From the NCBI GenBank assembly GCA_965216645.1, contig CBDCGJ010000016.1:9857-73856 (forward strand): a stretch of DNA of 64,000 bases, given 5' to 3'. Numbering within the stretch: the stretch's first letter is position 1; every line of letters starts with the position of its first letter. The notes under the pieces were generated by a model, which did no database searches, had not been told where the DNA came from, and saw nothing but the letters and a program-made list of their open reading frames with translations. The DNA comes from CBDCGJ01 sp965216645 (lineage in GTDB: Bacteria; Pseudomonadota; Alphaproteobacteria; GCA-2731375). Made by a program: the position numbers and the translations under genes. Below, in pieces: positions 19,545 through 28,835 of the stretch.

Positions 19545-20326
19545 ACATCTAGGCGGTCAGTTTTTGGGTTTTGATGAACTCGCGCGGAGATTTCATCTTC
19601 AACCCGGAATGTGGATGGTTCTCATTGTAATCTTCGATCCATCCGGCGATCAATTTCAAAGCGGTTTCGGCATCCGGCAACGGCGTCACGCGGACGTAAT
19701 CCCGCTTCAGCGTATTCACGAAGGCTTCTGACATGCCGTTTGATTGCGGACTGGCGACCGGCGTGAAGCAGGGTTTCAAGTTCAGTTGTCTGGCAAAGGT
19801 TTTCGTGTCCTTGGCGGTGTAGCAGGCGCCGTTGTCGCTCAGCATCTCGATCTGCTCCGGCGCCCGGATCGCGCCAAAACGTTTTTCGACAGCTTCCAGC
19901 ATCATATCCCGAACGTCGGAACCGGAGATGCCGGCGCCGACAACGCCGCGCCAGGCGATGACCTCGCGATCATGGGCATCGATGATGAAGCCGCCACGGA
20001 CAACGTCGCCATTCCAGCAGGTGAACTCGAAGCCATCCGAACACCAACGTATGTTGGAGCGCATGACGATGACCTCGCCGTCATGCACATGCTCGGGGCG
20101 GATCGTATATTTGCGGGCCGGCAACAGATTATTGGCTTGCACGATCCGGTAGGCCCGCTTGTGGTTGACCGGTTCTTGTCCCTGTTCCGCCAATTCCCGG
20201 TTCAATACCGCCGTAATCCGGCGCATAGTTCGGGCGTTTTGCCACCAGGGCTTGAATATGTGGCAACAGCGCCCCGTCTTGCGCTTTATGATAGCGCCGC
20301 CGGGGCTTCGAGCGACCCTTCTGGCG
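19545..20326 (-). pseudogene. IS3-family transposase OrfB remnant fused into an Rhs cassette
   Basis: On the minus strand the DDE part of an IS3 (IS2-like) OrfB is readable: 'NREL', 'RIVQANNLLPARKYTIRPEH', 'DGFEFTCWNGDVVRGGFII', 'MLSDNGACYTAKD', 'SPQSNGMSEAFVNTLKRDYV', ending 'LKMKSPREFIKTQKLTA' at 19549. The 5' part (about 20240-20326) reads in another frame ('KPRRRYHKAQDGALLPHIQA'), with a frameshift near 20230. OrfA is missing. The element end is at about 19545 (TGCCCCCGTTTCGGCGG on the plus strand at about 19530). It joins the Rhs fragment directly and has replaced that cassette's toxin and immunity genes. Confidence 0.8.
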
Positions 20327-21300
20327 TCATAGACGTAGCGATAGGCGTCGTCCTCGAGCAGGCGGTTGGCGTCGTCGTGGCTGTGACTGACGCTGGCGTG
20401 GGAGTTCGTGCGGTTGCCTTCGGCGTCGTAGGCGTAGCTCTCATTGCCCTCCGTGTCGGTGACGGCGGCTAGGCGGTTAAGCTGGTCGTAGAGATAGGAG
20501 CGGCTGCGGCTCAGGCCCGTGATGCCGGTGATGTTGCCGGCCGCGTCATGGCTGAGCGCGTTCTGCACGAAGGGGCTGCCGCCGGCGCTGTGGTCGAGGC
20601 CGGTCAGCAGGCTCGTCGCGCTGCCATACTGGAACGCCGCCGCGTTGCCATTGGGGAACGCAATCGTCGCCATCTGGCCGCCGGGGCGGTAGGTCAGCGT
20701 CAGCGGGCCGCCGGTGGGCGGGGTCAGGCCGGTCATGCGGTCGTTCAGATCATGGGCGAAGGCCCAGGTCCCGAGCGCGCCGCCGGCGAGACCGGCGCGG
20801 TTGTCGCGACGGTCATAGCTATGGCTCAACACATGCTGGGGCTGCAGGCCGGCCGGGCCGGTGGCGGCCGTGGCCAGCCGGTGGATCACGTCATAGGTGA
20901 AAGCCAGGTCCGAACTGTTATCGTTCGCCGCGGTCAGATTGTCGAAGCTGTCATAGGCGTATGTCACCGTGCCCTCGGTGCCGGGCTTGGTGACCTGGGT
21001 CAGCCGGCTCAAGGCGTCATAGGCATAGGCGAAGACCTGACCCTTGGGGTCGATCAGACCGGTCAGATTGTCAGAAGAGGCGCGGAGCGCGTCAGCGCGA
21101 CAGGGAACCTAGAAATGGCGCGGTGCGCGTCAGCGCGACAGGGAACCTAGATATGGCGAGGAGCGCGCGAGCGCGACAGGGAACAGATCTCTGTCATAGC
21201 TGTAGGCAAAAGTCTCCAACGCCGGATTGCTGCGCCGGATCACCCGGTCGAAGAGGTCATGGGCGAAGGTGGTGACCTTGCCGAACTCAATGCCGGCGGC
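20327..21300 (-). pseudogene. Rhs cassette 7: truncated YD-repeat fragment
   Basis: This is the most distal copy of the YD-repeat region. It starts just after the inter-cassette spacer with 'FGKVTTFAHDLFDRVI' text, is interrupted by three tandem short palindromic inserts (21073-21190), resumes as 'SRLTQVTKPGTEGTVTYAY', and runs to 'EDDAYRYVYDA' at about 20327, where an IS3 remnant begins. The Rhs core, HINT domain, toxin and immunity gene are gone. The frame runs on into the transposase, making a chimeric open frame of 487 codons (21012-19549) that is unlikely to be a functional protein. Confidence 0.85.
21073..21190. repeat. Three tandem short GC-rich palindromic inserts in YD repeats
   Basis: Relative to uninterrupted copies (for example 52930-52960), about 115 bp are inserted after 'GTCAGATTGTC'. 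The insert is three units of the type GAGGCGCGGAGCGCG...AGCGCGACAGGGAAC, separated by 'CTAGAAATGGC' and 'CTAGATATGGC'. Each unit can fold on GCGC-rich arms. The same site carries one or two units in other cassettes. Confidence 0.8.
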
Positions 21301-21301
21301 T

Positions 21302-21510
21302 ATAGGTCAGGACTATTGACCTATGTTTCACGTGAAACAAAGGTCAGCAATGCTGCCGATTCTAGTTGGACACGAGCGAGATTAGGGATCGGTGAAGTGG
21401 CTTGTTATTCTGCCGTTATTCAGGAATTTTACAGCACCCGCAAGTTGGACTCTGTCCAATCCCAAGGACAAGACAGCGGTCGTGAGCCATGAGAAACTAT
21501 AAACTATCCT
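21302..21510. repeat. Inter-cassette spacer module (copy between cassettes 6 and 7)
   Basis: A conserved non-coding module of about 200 bp found between successive Rhs cassettes. In order on the plus strand it has an inverted repeat TAGGTCA...TTGACCTA, a parS 16-mer, GGTCAGCAATGCTGCC, 'TTGGACACG', 'GGCTTGTTATTCTGCCG', then the palindrome TTGGACTCTGTCCAA (21444-21458), and an AT-rich tail. Similar copies occur at 35577, 38609, 42162, 45595 (shortened) and 53572. It has no coding frame in common. Confidence 0.85.
21324..21339. promoter_or_regulatory. parS-like ParB-binding site
   Basis: TGTTTCACGTGAAACA is a perfect 16-bp palindrome identical to the widespread chromosomal parS consensus bound by ParB. 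Binding in this organism is inferred from identity only. Confidence 0.75.
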
Positions 21511-21517
21511 CAGAATA

Positions 21518-21640
21518 CCCAAAGAGGATGACCCTACTTCAATTACGCCAAGTCCCCGAATTTTGGCCCCTGTCCCCGAATTTTGGATTACGGCCATGTC
21601 CCCGGAAATACACTGCCCGGGATTTACCAGTTACGCCAAG
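21518..21640. repeat. Terminal-like sequence of an IS110-type element
   Basis: 'CTTCAATTACGCCAAGTCCCC' at about 21536-21556 matches the sequence beside the IS110 transposase fragment at 38980-39010. It is followed by repeated 'GTCCCCGAATTTTGG' and 'CCAGTTACGCCAAGTC' motifs (to about 21640). No transposase remains. Probably residue of an IS110-family end; the boundary is uncertain. Confidence 0.4.
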
Positions 21641-21657
21641 TCACGGGAATTCCCCAG

Positions 21658-22287
21658 CTATCGACGCAGTCCCAGTTTTCTCTTTGAATACTCCAATCTC
21701 TCTATTTCTTTTTTTTCAAGCAAACCTTCAATTGGAACCGAAAGAAGAACATATTTTAAGTAATCCCTTCTTATCCAAGCTTCTTCAGCTTTTTGACGCC
21801 TTTCAGTCGGTGACATTGGTTGTTTACGATCGATATCGTCATTATTAAATATTTGATCCCTATTTTTTAGTATTTTTTCAATATTTGAATACAGGTAGTT
21901 TTTTTGTATTTTTATTCTATTTAAGAGGTAATTGAAATCGTTTTCATTGTTTCTTTTTTTAGGAATTTTCACATTTTTTAGCAAATTCATGTAAACAGAG
22001 TTATCGTTCATAATACCGATAGATTCTACAACCTCAGAAAGTTGGTATCGGCATCGCTTCCCGTCCACAATTGAAAACTCAATTCCTTTCGGAAAATCGC
22101 CGTCAATCAAACTAAGAAAATAAATTTCAGTAAATAGATCTCTCCAATCCAGAATTAGTTTGATACCTAGTGAATTGTCTTTCCAGTATATTTCCGCACA
22201 GAACGCGTCAACTTTACGCGTAGCTGGTGAAAATCCGAAATCTTGGAGAAAATTAAATTCCTCTACAATCGTATCTACGTACTTCAA
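21658..22287 (-). CDS. Putative immunity protein of cassette 6
   Basis: A 209-residue AT-rich gene beginning 24 bp after the cassette 6 toxin stop. The product ('MKYVDTIVEEFNFLQDFGF' to 'KRKLGLRR') has no signal peptide or membrane segment and a very basic, Asn/Lys-rich C-terminal half ('KRNNENDFNYLLNRIKIQKN'). I do not recognise the family. Its position directly after a toxin tip, same strand, and base composition far below the Rhs backbone fit a cytosolic cognate immunity protein acquired with its toxin. Confidence 0.65.
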   Translation of the reverse strand: MKYVDTIVEEFNFLQDFGFSPATRKVDAFCAEIYWKDNSLGIKLILDWRDLFTEIYFLSLIDGDFPKGIEFSIVDGKRCRYQLSEVVESIGIMNDNSVYMNLLKNVKIPKKRNNENDFNYLLNRIKIQKNYLYSNIEKILKNRDQIFNNDDIDRKQPMSPTERRQKAEEAWIRRDYLKYVLLSVPIEGLLEKKEIERLEYSKRKLGLRR

Positions 22288-22311
22288 TTGATACCACCAA
22301 AGTCGAGATTG

Positions 22312-23646
22312 CTATTTTCTGCTTTCAAGTTCCGGCACATTTCCACTGTTTCCTTCCCTCTCAAACAACTTTCTATAGTTGCAATATCCTTCAACAACCC
22401 TGCGCTCCATTTCATAAAATGGGCTTACAAAAGGATCACCATATTCTCCCCTTCGCCTCGGAAAATCCGGACCAACATCCCAAATATCTCGACCTTCTCT
22501 AATCTTATCCTTAATCCACCTTTCATTTCTTTTCATTCCCAATTCTGGATCCCAGGGGTGGTTTGGCCAAGGTTTGTACACGTCTGCCCCTAAAGCATCT
22601 GCCAACTCTTGCACACGGCCCATTCTTTCTCCAATAATGATCGGCGGCTTCGTGGAAGCGCTTTCGTTGGAACAGCGTATGGTTGGCTTCACTGGCGCGC
22701 AATAGAAACCTGTTTCTTCTAAGCCTCGGTTTTGGCGGTCTTCAGCTGCAAATGCAGCAGCCGCTAACGCTGTGGAAATTCTTAGCCAATTGCAAATTGC
22801 GAATCCGCGTAAACCTGCTTTTTTGACTTTGTCTCGCCAGTCAGGCGGTTCGTCGGCCAACCCACTCGGGTCAACCAAATTTGCTGGGTCGTTGAAGACA
22901 TAGGCATAGAGATTGCTGTCCCCTCCCGCGAAGCCGATGGGGTCGCTGGAGATGAAGCGGCCGGCCTTTGGGTCGTAGTAGCGGGCGCGGTAGAAGTAGA
23001 GGCCGCTTTCGGAGTCGTATTCTCTGGCGGTGAAGCCATACGGATTTGAGACGGTTTCGGTGACGGAGATGCGGTTGCCGAAGGCGTCGTAGATGTATTC
23101 GTTGACGACGGCGCCGGACGCGTCGGTGACGTGGCTGATGGAGCCGTCCTGGCCGGCGTGGAAGTAGTAGGTTTGGCCGGCGCGCTCCATGACCAGGGGG
23201 TGGTCCACGTAAGGGCCGTGGCTGTATTTGGCCAACAAAGTCCCCGTGCCGTCGAATTCAGCGAGGATGTCCCAGCCGTCGTAGAGGTATCTGGTGACCG
23301 TGCCGTTGACGTTTTTCTCGATGCGTCGGCCGAAGGCGTCGTAGGCGTAGGTCGCCGTCGTGGTGTCGGGGAAAGTGATCTGGATCAGGCGGTCGAGGCT
23401 GTCCCAGGTGTAGGTGGTGACGTCGCCGGTGGCCTTGTCGGTCTTCGTGACGAGGTTGCCGTTGGCGTCGTAGACGTAGCTATAGGCGTCGTCCTCCAGG
23501 AGACGGTTGGCGTCGTCGTGGCTGTGCGACACGCTGGCGTGGGAGTTGGTGCGGTTACCTTCGGCGTCGTAGGCGTGGCTCTCATTGCCCTCCGTGTCGG
23601 TGACGGCGGCGAGGCGGTTGAGTTGATCGTAAAGGTACGAAACGTG
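22312..23646 (-). CDS. Rhs cassette 6: Rhs core fragment with a HINT-less toxin tip
   Basis: The longest clear frame is 22312-23532 (406 codons); Rhs similarity extends upstream to about 23646, where it breaks at the 'LYDQLNRL' repeat. It contains the last YD repeats and the Rhs-associated core ('YFYRARYYDPKAGRFISSD', 'NLYAYVFNDPANLVDPSGL'). After the core there is no HINT domain. A linker ('GFAICNWLRISTALAAAAFA') leads to a tip with 'IIIGERMGRVQELADALGAD', 'RNERWIKDKIREGRDIWDVG' and 'SPFYEMERRVVEGY'. Similar tips occur at the ends of other Rhs/polymorphic toxins, but I cannot name the activity. Without the N-terminal gene it is likely silent. Confidence 0.75.
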   Translation of the reverse strand, partial: HVSYLYDQLNRLAAVTDTEGNESHAYDAEGNRTNSHASVSHSHDDANRLLEDDAYSYVYDANGNLVTKTDKATGDVTTYTWDSLDRLIQITFPDTTTATYAYDAFGRRIEKNVNGTVTRYLYDGWDILAEFDGTGTLLAKYSHGPYVDHPLVMERAGQTYYFHAGQDGSISHVTDASGAVVNEYIYDAFGNRISVTETVSNPYGFTAREYDSESGLYFYRARYYDPKAGRFISSDPIGFAGGDSNLYAYVFNDPANLVDPSGLADEPPDWRDKVKKAGLRGFAICNWLRISTALAAAAFAAEDRQNRGLEETGFYCAPVKPTIRCSNESASTKPPIIIGERMGRVQELADALGADVYKPWPNHPWDPELGMKRNERWIKDKIREGRDIWDVGPDFPRRRGEYGDPFVSPFYEMERRVVEGYCNYRKLFEREGNSGNVPELESRK

Positions 23647-23729
23647 TTCGAGTCAGCTCGGCGATGCTGCCGTCGACTGTGTCACACAATTATCCTATCT
23701 GTTGACTGAATTCTTCTAAGGTAAACAGC

Positions 23730-24014
23730 TCAATCACGATCCGATATTTTAGATATGGTCCATTCCGACGATTCGTCTTTTCTTTCCGCTTCGCAGCTTA
23801 AGCCGAGTTTTGGCAATAATCCCTCCAACGAGGAGTCCTTTGCAATCACATGTCCCAATCCCACGTAGTGTGCGTCGTTTTCATCCAAGTGATCGTGACC
23901 ACCGCACATAAAATGATAATAGTTATCTTCGTCGCAGACAACGTACAACAAAGGGCGGTTATTCTCAAATACATGTGAGCATACAATCACACCCAAATTC
24001 CGGGGTAATTTCAT
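23730..24014 (-). CDS. Putative immunity protein for the HNH toxin tip
   Basis: 94 residues ('MKLPRNLGVIVCSHVFENNR' to 'WTISKISDRD'), starting 11 bp after the stop of the HNH nuclease fragment. The pattern 'VIVCSHVFENNRPLLYVVCD', 'YYHFMCGGHDH' and 'YVGLGHVIAKD' looks like small proteins found beside HNH toxin tips; the family name is not certain. AT-rich, cytosolic, no signal. The likely role is to neutralise the adjacent nuclease. Confidence 0.65.
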   Translation of the reverse strand: MKLPRNLGVIVCSHVFENNRPLLYVVCDEDNYYHFMCGGHDHLDENDAHYVGLGHVIAKDSSLEGLLPKLGLSCEAERKDESSEWTISKISDRD

Positions 24015-24025
24015 AAATACTACCT

Positions 24026-24344
24026 TTACCTAATGTCTGACATTTTTTTGCCAATTCTTTTCAACCAGTCTTTTATTGTCATGCAACCTTTTCTAAGGTT
24101 GCACCTTCTACACGCAGCCAGTCCATTTTCTTCTGTAGTTCTTCCGCCGAGTATTTTAGCGATAATATGATCTATATGTATAGAATTGTCTTGATTTGGA
24201 TTCTCAGTCATTTCCTGTCCACAGTATCCACAACGCGGAACTCCTGAAGAATCACGTGATTTGTCAATAATTCTTTGCCTCAAATCGCCACGGAAATATC
24301 TAGGGTCATTCTGGCATTTGTCAGTATTGCTTTTTTTATCCGCT
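24026..24344 (-). pseudogene. HNH nuclease toxin tip severed from its Rhs carrier
   Basis: The open frame continues from the IS boundary at 24344 to the stop at 24026. It encodes an HNH/McrA-like zinc nuclease domain: 'CGYCGQEM', 'HIDHIIAKILGGRTTEENG' and 'LAACRRCNLRKG' (two CxxC pairs, the HxDH core and the final Asn). Upstream residues ('DKCQNDPRYFRGDLRQR') look like a toxin linker. The Rhs core and HINT that should precede it are absent because an IS5-family element sits exactly there. The TTG at 24283 could only start a fragment. With the following small gene it forms a toxin-immunity remnant. Confidence 0.75.
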
Positions 24345-25724
24345 GGACATCTCTAAAAACCTCCCCTTTTTCGCTCTGATCTGATTCAATCGTTGTATTG
24401 ATTCGTTGAGGTGTTGCGATGTCTGGTCAGATCGGGTTTTGGGATTTGGAGGATCGTTATCGGTTGTTGAGCGCGGCTGGCGATCCGTTGGAGCGGTTGG
24501 CTGGGGTGGTGCCGTGGCGGGTGTTTCGCAAGCCGCTGGCGAAAGCGCTTCGGCGCTCGACCCGGGCCAAGGGCGGGCGGCCGCCGTTCGAGCCTGTGCC
24601 TCGAGCGCTCGCTCGGACCGATGGCGCGCACGCTCTCGGTGTTCAAGATTCTGGTGCTGCAGGCGCTCTACGATCTGTCGGACGATCAGGCGGAATATGT
24701 CATCAACGACCGGCTGTCGTTTCAGCGCTTTCTCGGCCTCTCGCTGGGCGACAAGGTGCCGGACGCGAAGACGATCTGGCTGTTCCGCGAACAATTGAGC
24801 CGGGCCGGCGCGGTGGAGAAGCTGTTCGCCCGCTTCGAGCGCCATCTCGAGAAGGCCGGCTATCTGGCGATGGGCGGCCAGATCGTCGACGCCAGCCTGG
24901 TGGCCGCACCCCGGCCGCGCAACACGGACGGCGAGAAGCGGCAGATCAAGGACGGCAAGACCGCCGCCGAGATCTGGCCGGACGATCCCCACAAGGCGGC
25001 GCAGAAGGACACACAGGCGCGCTGGACGGTGAAGCAGACCAAGGCCAAGACCCGGGCCGACGGCGGCAAACACAAGACCGACCTCGCGATCCCGGTATTC
25101 GGTTATAAGCGAGCAGGAATGTCGCGCCGGTGGCGCGGCATAAGCCCGCGCAGCCACATTTGTATCGACCGCGAGCACGGCCTGATCCGACGCTACAAAG
25201 TCACCGACGCGGCTCGCTATGACGGCGCGCAACTGGCCGATCTGCTGGACCGCAACAACACCGCGTCGGGGGTCTGGGCCGATACCGCCTATCGCTCGAA
25301 GAAGAACGAGACCTGGCTGGCGCGGCACGGCTTCCGCTCCCACATCCACAGCAAGAAACCGCCGGGCAAGGCGATGAGCCGGCGCGCCGCCGCCGCCAAT
25401 GGCAAACGATCGAAGATACGCGCCCTGGTCGAGCATCCCTTCGCCCGGCTGAAGGGCCCGATGCGGCTCACGGTCCGCTCGATCGGCCTGGCCCGGGCCG
25501 AGACCCGGATCGGCCTGGCCAACCTGGTCTACAACTTCCAGCGCTACCTCTGGCTCGAGAGCCGAGCCGCGCCCGGATAACCGGAAAAAGCCGGAAAAGG
25601 ACCGAAAAACACACAACAAACCGCCGCAAAACGGCGACAATCCCGGCCGCCACCAGCGAGGCCGCCACTAAATCCGCCAAATCACCGCCGAAACTCAGCA
25701 AATCATGCGTTTTTCGAGGTGTCC
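24345..25724 (+). mobile_element. IS5-family element, copy 1 (transposase frameshifted)
   Basis: About 1.38 kb, bounded by GGACATCTCTAAAAACCT (24345) and the inverted end ...CGAGGTGTCC (25724). The transposase starts at ATG 24419 ('MSGQIGFWDLEDRYRLL') but loses frame at about 24592-24640, where copy 2 has 11 bp and this copy has about 48 bp of GC-rich sequence. The frame resumes to the normal end at 25580. The DDE residues are otherwise preserved ('IVDASLVAAP', 'GVWADTAYRSKKN', 'RALVEHPFARLKG'). It separates cassette 5 from the orphan HNH toxin. Compare with the intact copy at 30510. Confidence 0.88.
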
Positions 25725-25898
25725 GGCTGCCAAGCATCAAAGCTAATTTTTTTGAGACTGGATGAGTTGTTGAACTGGCCTACTATGCGAGAGATTACGC
25801 TACAAATTATTCGATGTTGAGAATGTAACACCCGGAAAGATATTTACTGTCTGCCGAGTTCTGTCCCAGAATATACTGTCTACAGAATCCCGATTTCC
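25725..25898. other. Non-coding remnant after cassette 5 immunity gene
   Basis: AT-rich sequence with no open frame. 'GATATTTACTGTCTGCCGAG' at about 25838-25857 resembles the AT-rich tail of the inter-cassette spacer module ('TATATACTGTCTTCGG' at about 53770). This suggests that the spacer and the next cassette's Rhs part were deleted when the IS5-family element arrived. Confidence 0.45.
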
Positions 25899-26501
25899 TT
25901 AACCTTGGCCTATATCTATTCGTGTTTTTATTTTGGCCAGAATCTCGGCATTGACAACGTTTTCAGGTTGTTCCTCATCCCAGTAATCAGGCGGCAAATC
26001 TTCGTCGTCAATCCCAACCGCGTTCGCTAAACTTCGATATGCGTCTAAGTAGAAACAATTATCCAATGGATCATCCGATCGATCATTCTCATAGACGTCC
26101 CATAATGCTTGCAACATTTCTTGAGATGCAATCTCACGTAAGCAAGTTCCCGCTAGCATAATAGCCATAAGCCGTACGCCTTCAGATTCATCCCAATCTA
26201 ATCCTTTAATAAATCTAGTAATATATGGTGTGAGCTCCGCATTAACATTCCAGCCTAGATTAAGTTGTTGTAATGCTAATCTAGTTAAATTAGGTACGTC
26301 AGTTCGATCTAAGTAACTAAGTATTACCGGTAAATGCCTTTTATCACCGCCACGACAAAGAGCGTAAAGCAATTTGTACCAGTGGTTTTTGTAATTCTCG
26401 TCACCAAGTTGCCGTAATATTTCATCTTTCTCCTCATTTGAAATAGAATCCCATTTTGCTCTTGACAGAAGATCGTCATAGTCATTTATTTTTTCGGGCA
26501 T
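25899..26501 (-). CDS. Putative HEAT-like immunity protein of cassette 5
   Basis: About 200 residues from ATG 26501 ('MPEKINDYDDLLSRAKWDSI'); a GTG at 26513 overlapping the toxin stop is an alternative start. The helical, leucine-rich text ('HWYKLLYALCRGGDKRHLPV', 'LTRLALQQLNLGW', 'GVRLMAIMLAGTCL') suggests a small HEAT/Armadillo-like helical-repeat fold, a common immunity architecture. It follows the Ntox28-like tip within a few bases on the same strand and is much more AT-rich than the Rhs backbone. Probably a cytosolic antidote. Confidence 0.65.
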   Translation of the reverse strand: MPEKINDYDDLLSRAKWDSISNEEKDEILRQLGDENYKNHWYKLLYALCRGGDKRHLPVILSYLDRTDVPNLTRLALQQLNLGWNVNAELTPYITRFIKGLDWDESEGVRLMAIMLAGTCLREIASQEMLQALWDVYENDRSDDPLDNCFYLDAYRSLANAVGIDDEDLPPDYWDEEQPENVVNAEILAKIKTRIDIGQG

Positions 26502-26509
26502 ATTCGCTC

Positions 26510-28835
26510 TCACTTTAGTCTTCTGTTCACTCTGTCAATTATTCTGCTCGCTTCACCAATCAAGTCGATAAGAAATTGTCGATCACATTGACTTAGACCA
26601 GGATGACCTAGGAGTTTGCGCATTCTCCGGATACCATTCTTAAGCCCCCGTTTTGAATGTCGAACTTCCTTTTGGTGATCATATGGTGTTCCATCCTTTT
26701 TCCGAGCTACGACTTCGCCTCTTGACTCTCGTCGAGCTGCATCGACATCCCTATCGGTAAGGTGTTCTTTGTGACCGTCAATGTCACCCTTAAGAGTTGG
26801 GCGGTCAATCTTGAACTGATTATGGACCCAGAGCTTTGACCTACCGACGAAGAATGTATGATCTTCCGATACTTCGAGGTTGAAGGCTGGCGCGATTTGC
26901 TCGCGGCGTTCCGAGTGGTGCACGATCAACCACTTGCTGTCCGACGCCATAACTTGGTCGCCGACCTTTAGGACGGAAGCTTCGACCCAGCCTTTGTCCT
27001 TAAGATAGAAAGGGTGGCTGTCGGTTGTTGTTAAGGTTTCAACGACACTGCCGTCTGGGTCTTTAGCGAGTTTCAGTTCTAGCTGGTCGGCATGATTGGA
27101 AAAGAAAATTTCTAGTACAGGCCGGTAGCTCTCCTCACCCGTCAGCTCGTCGCGGGCCAGGACCATGTCGCCGGGTTCCAGTTTGGCGATTTCCACGGGG
27201 CCTCGGTCGGTTTGCACCAAGGTGTCCGGCGCAAAGCTGTTGCCGAAGCCAAAGAAACCACGGAGGCGGTGCATCAGCTTTTTTGCTCGGCAAGACCTGT
27301 TTTTCTTCATGCCGAACGGCGCGAATCTCCGACAGGGATTGACGACGTCGTTGATCGCGACGATGAGATCCAAATTCGGATCGTTGATGACGGCGTTGGC
27401 GGCGTCGAGGCCGCTGAGGATGACGTCGAAGAGGCAGGCGAGGGCTTTGCCGGTGCGGTTAATACTGCCGGCGGCTGCCGCGCCGATCGTGCCAGTCCCA
27501 GCGCGGCCGGCGGCGCTGAGGCCGCTCGGGTCGATCAGGTTGACCGGGTCATTGAAGACATACGCATAGAGATTGCTGTCGCCGCCGGTGAAGCCGATGG
27601 GGTCGCTGGAGATGAACCTGCCGGCCTGCGGGTCGTAGTAGCGGGCGCGGTAGAAGTAGAGGCCGGATTCGGGGTCGTATTCACGGGCGGTGAAGCCGTA
27701 GGGGTTGGCGACGGTTTCGGTGACGGAGATGCGGTTGCCGAAGGCGTCGTAGATGTACTCGTTGACGACGGCACCGGCGGCGTCGGTGACGTGGCTGATG
27801 GAGCCGTCTTGGGCGGCATGGAAGTAATAGGTTTGGCCGGCGCGTTCCATGACCAGGGGGTGGTCCACGTAAGGGCCGTGGCTGTATTTGGCCAACAGGG
27901 TGCCCGTGCCGTCGAACTCGGCGAGGATGTCCCAGCCGTCGTAGAGGTATCTGGTGACGGTGCCGTTGACGTTTTTCTCGATGCGGCGGCCGAAGGCGTC
28001 GTAGGCGTAGGTCGCGGTGGTGGTGTCCGGGAAGGTGATCTGGATCAGGCGGTCGAGGCTATCCCAGGTATACGTCGTGACGTCGCCGCTGGCCTTGTCG
28101 GTCTTGCTCGTGAGGTTGCCGTTGGCGTCGTAGACGTAGCTATAGGCATCGTCCTCGAGCAGGCGGTTGGCGTCGTCGTGGCTGTGAGACACGCTGGCGT
28201 GGGAGTTCGTCCGGTTGCCCTCGGCGTCGTAGGCGTAGCTTTCATTGCCCTCCGTGTCGGTGACGGCGGCTAGGCGGTTGAGCTGGTCGTAGAGATAGGA
28301 CCGGCTGCGGCTCAGGCCCGTGATGCCGGTGATATTGCCGGCGGCGTCGTGGCTCAGCGCGTTCTGGACGAAGGGGCTGCCGCCGGTGCTGTGGTCGAGG
28401 CCGGTGAGGAGGCTGTTGGTGGCGCCGTATTGGAAGGCGGCGGCGTTGCCGTTGGGGAACGCGATCGTCGCCATTTGGCCGCCGGGGCGGTAGGTCAGCG
28501 TCAGCGGGCCGCCCGTGGGCGGGGTCAGGCCGGTCATGCGGTCGTTCAGGTCATGGGCGAAGGCCCAGGTCCCGAGCGCGCCGCCGGCGAGACCGGCGGC
28601 GGTTGTCCCCGGATCAAGTCCGGGGCAGGCTCCGGCGGTCGTAGCTGTGGCTCAACACATGCTGGGGCTGCAGACCGGCCGGGCCGGTGGCCGCCGTGGC
28701 CAGGCGGTGGATGACATCATAGGTAAAGGCCAGGTCCGACGCGTTGTCGTTCGCCGCGGTCAGATTGTCGCAAGAGGCGCGGAGCGCGCGAGCGCGACAG
28801 GGAACGAAACTTCGTCATAGCTGTAGGCAAAAGTC
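26510..28835 (-). CDS. Rhs cassette 5: YD repeats, Rhs core, HINT and Ntox28-like toxin tip
   Basis: The continuous frame is 26510-28537 (675 codons); degraded YD text continues to an IS256 element at about 28835. Order: YD repeats, Rhs core ('YFYRARYYDPQAGRFISSD'), a Gly/Ala segment, a HINT-type autoprocessing domain from 'SFAPDTLVQTDRGPVEIAKL' to 'FFVGRSKLWVHN', then the toxin tip 'KKDGTPYDHQKEVRHSKRGL' with 'RKLLGHPGLSQCDRQFLIDL' and 'GEASRIIDRV'. The tip resembles polymorphic toxin type 28. The HINT domain begins with Ser instead of Cys. With no signal peptide and a truncated 5' end, it is best read as a displaced spare cassette. Confidence 0.8.
28607..28625. repeat. CCCCGGATCAAGTCCGGGG hairpin insert
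   Basis: About 27 bp (roughly 28605-28631) are inserted in the YD-repeat copy of cassette 5 compared with other copies (for example 52665-52690), centred on the hairpin CCCCGGATCAAGTCCGGGG. Hairpins of this sequence are scattered in many alphaproteobacterial genomes. It breaks the reading frame. Confidence 0.75.
28771..28814. repeat. Short GC-rich palindromic insert (single unit)
   Basis: One unit CAAGAGGCGCGGAGCGCGCG...AGCGCGACAGGGAAC followed by GAAACTTCG is inserted in the 'DNLTAA' YD repeat of cassette 5. Uninterrupted copies read 'GATTGTCGAAGCTGTCATAG' there. It is the same family as the inserts at 21073, 38455, 41842, 42008 and 45417. Confidence 0.75.

Noticed and set aside
21073..21190. 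Possible CRISPR array
   Set aside because: The three units are tandem insert copies with near-constant short linkers, without variable spacers of uniform length and without cas genes.
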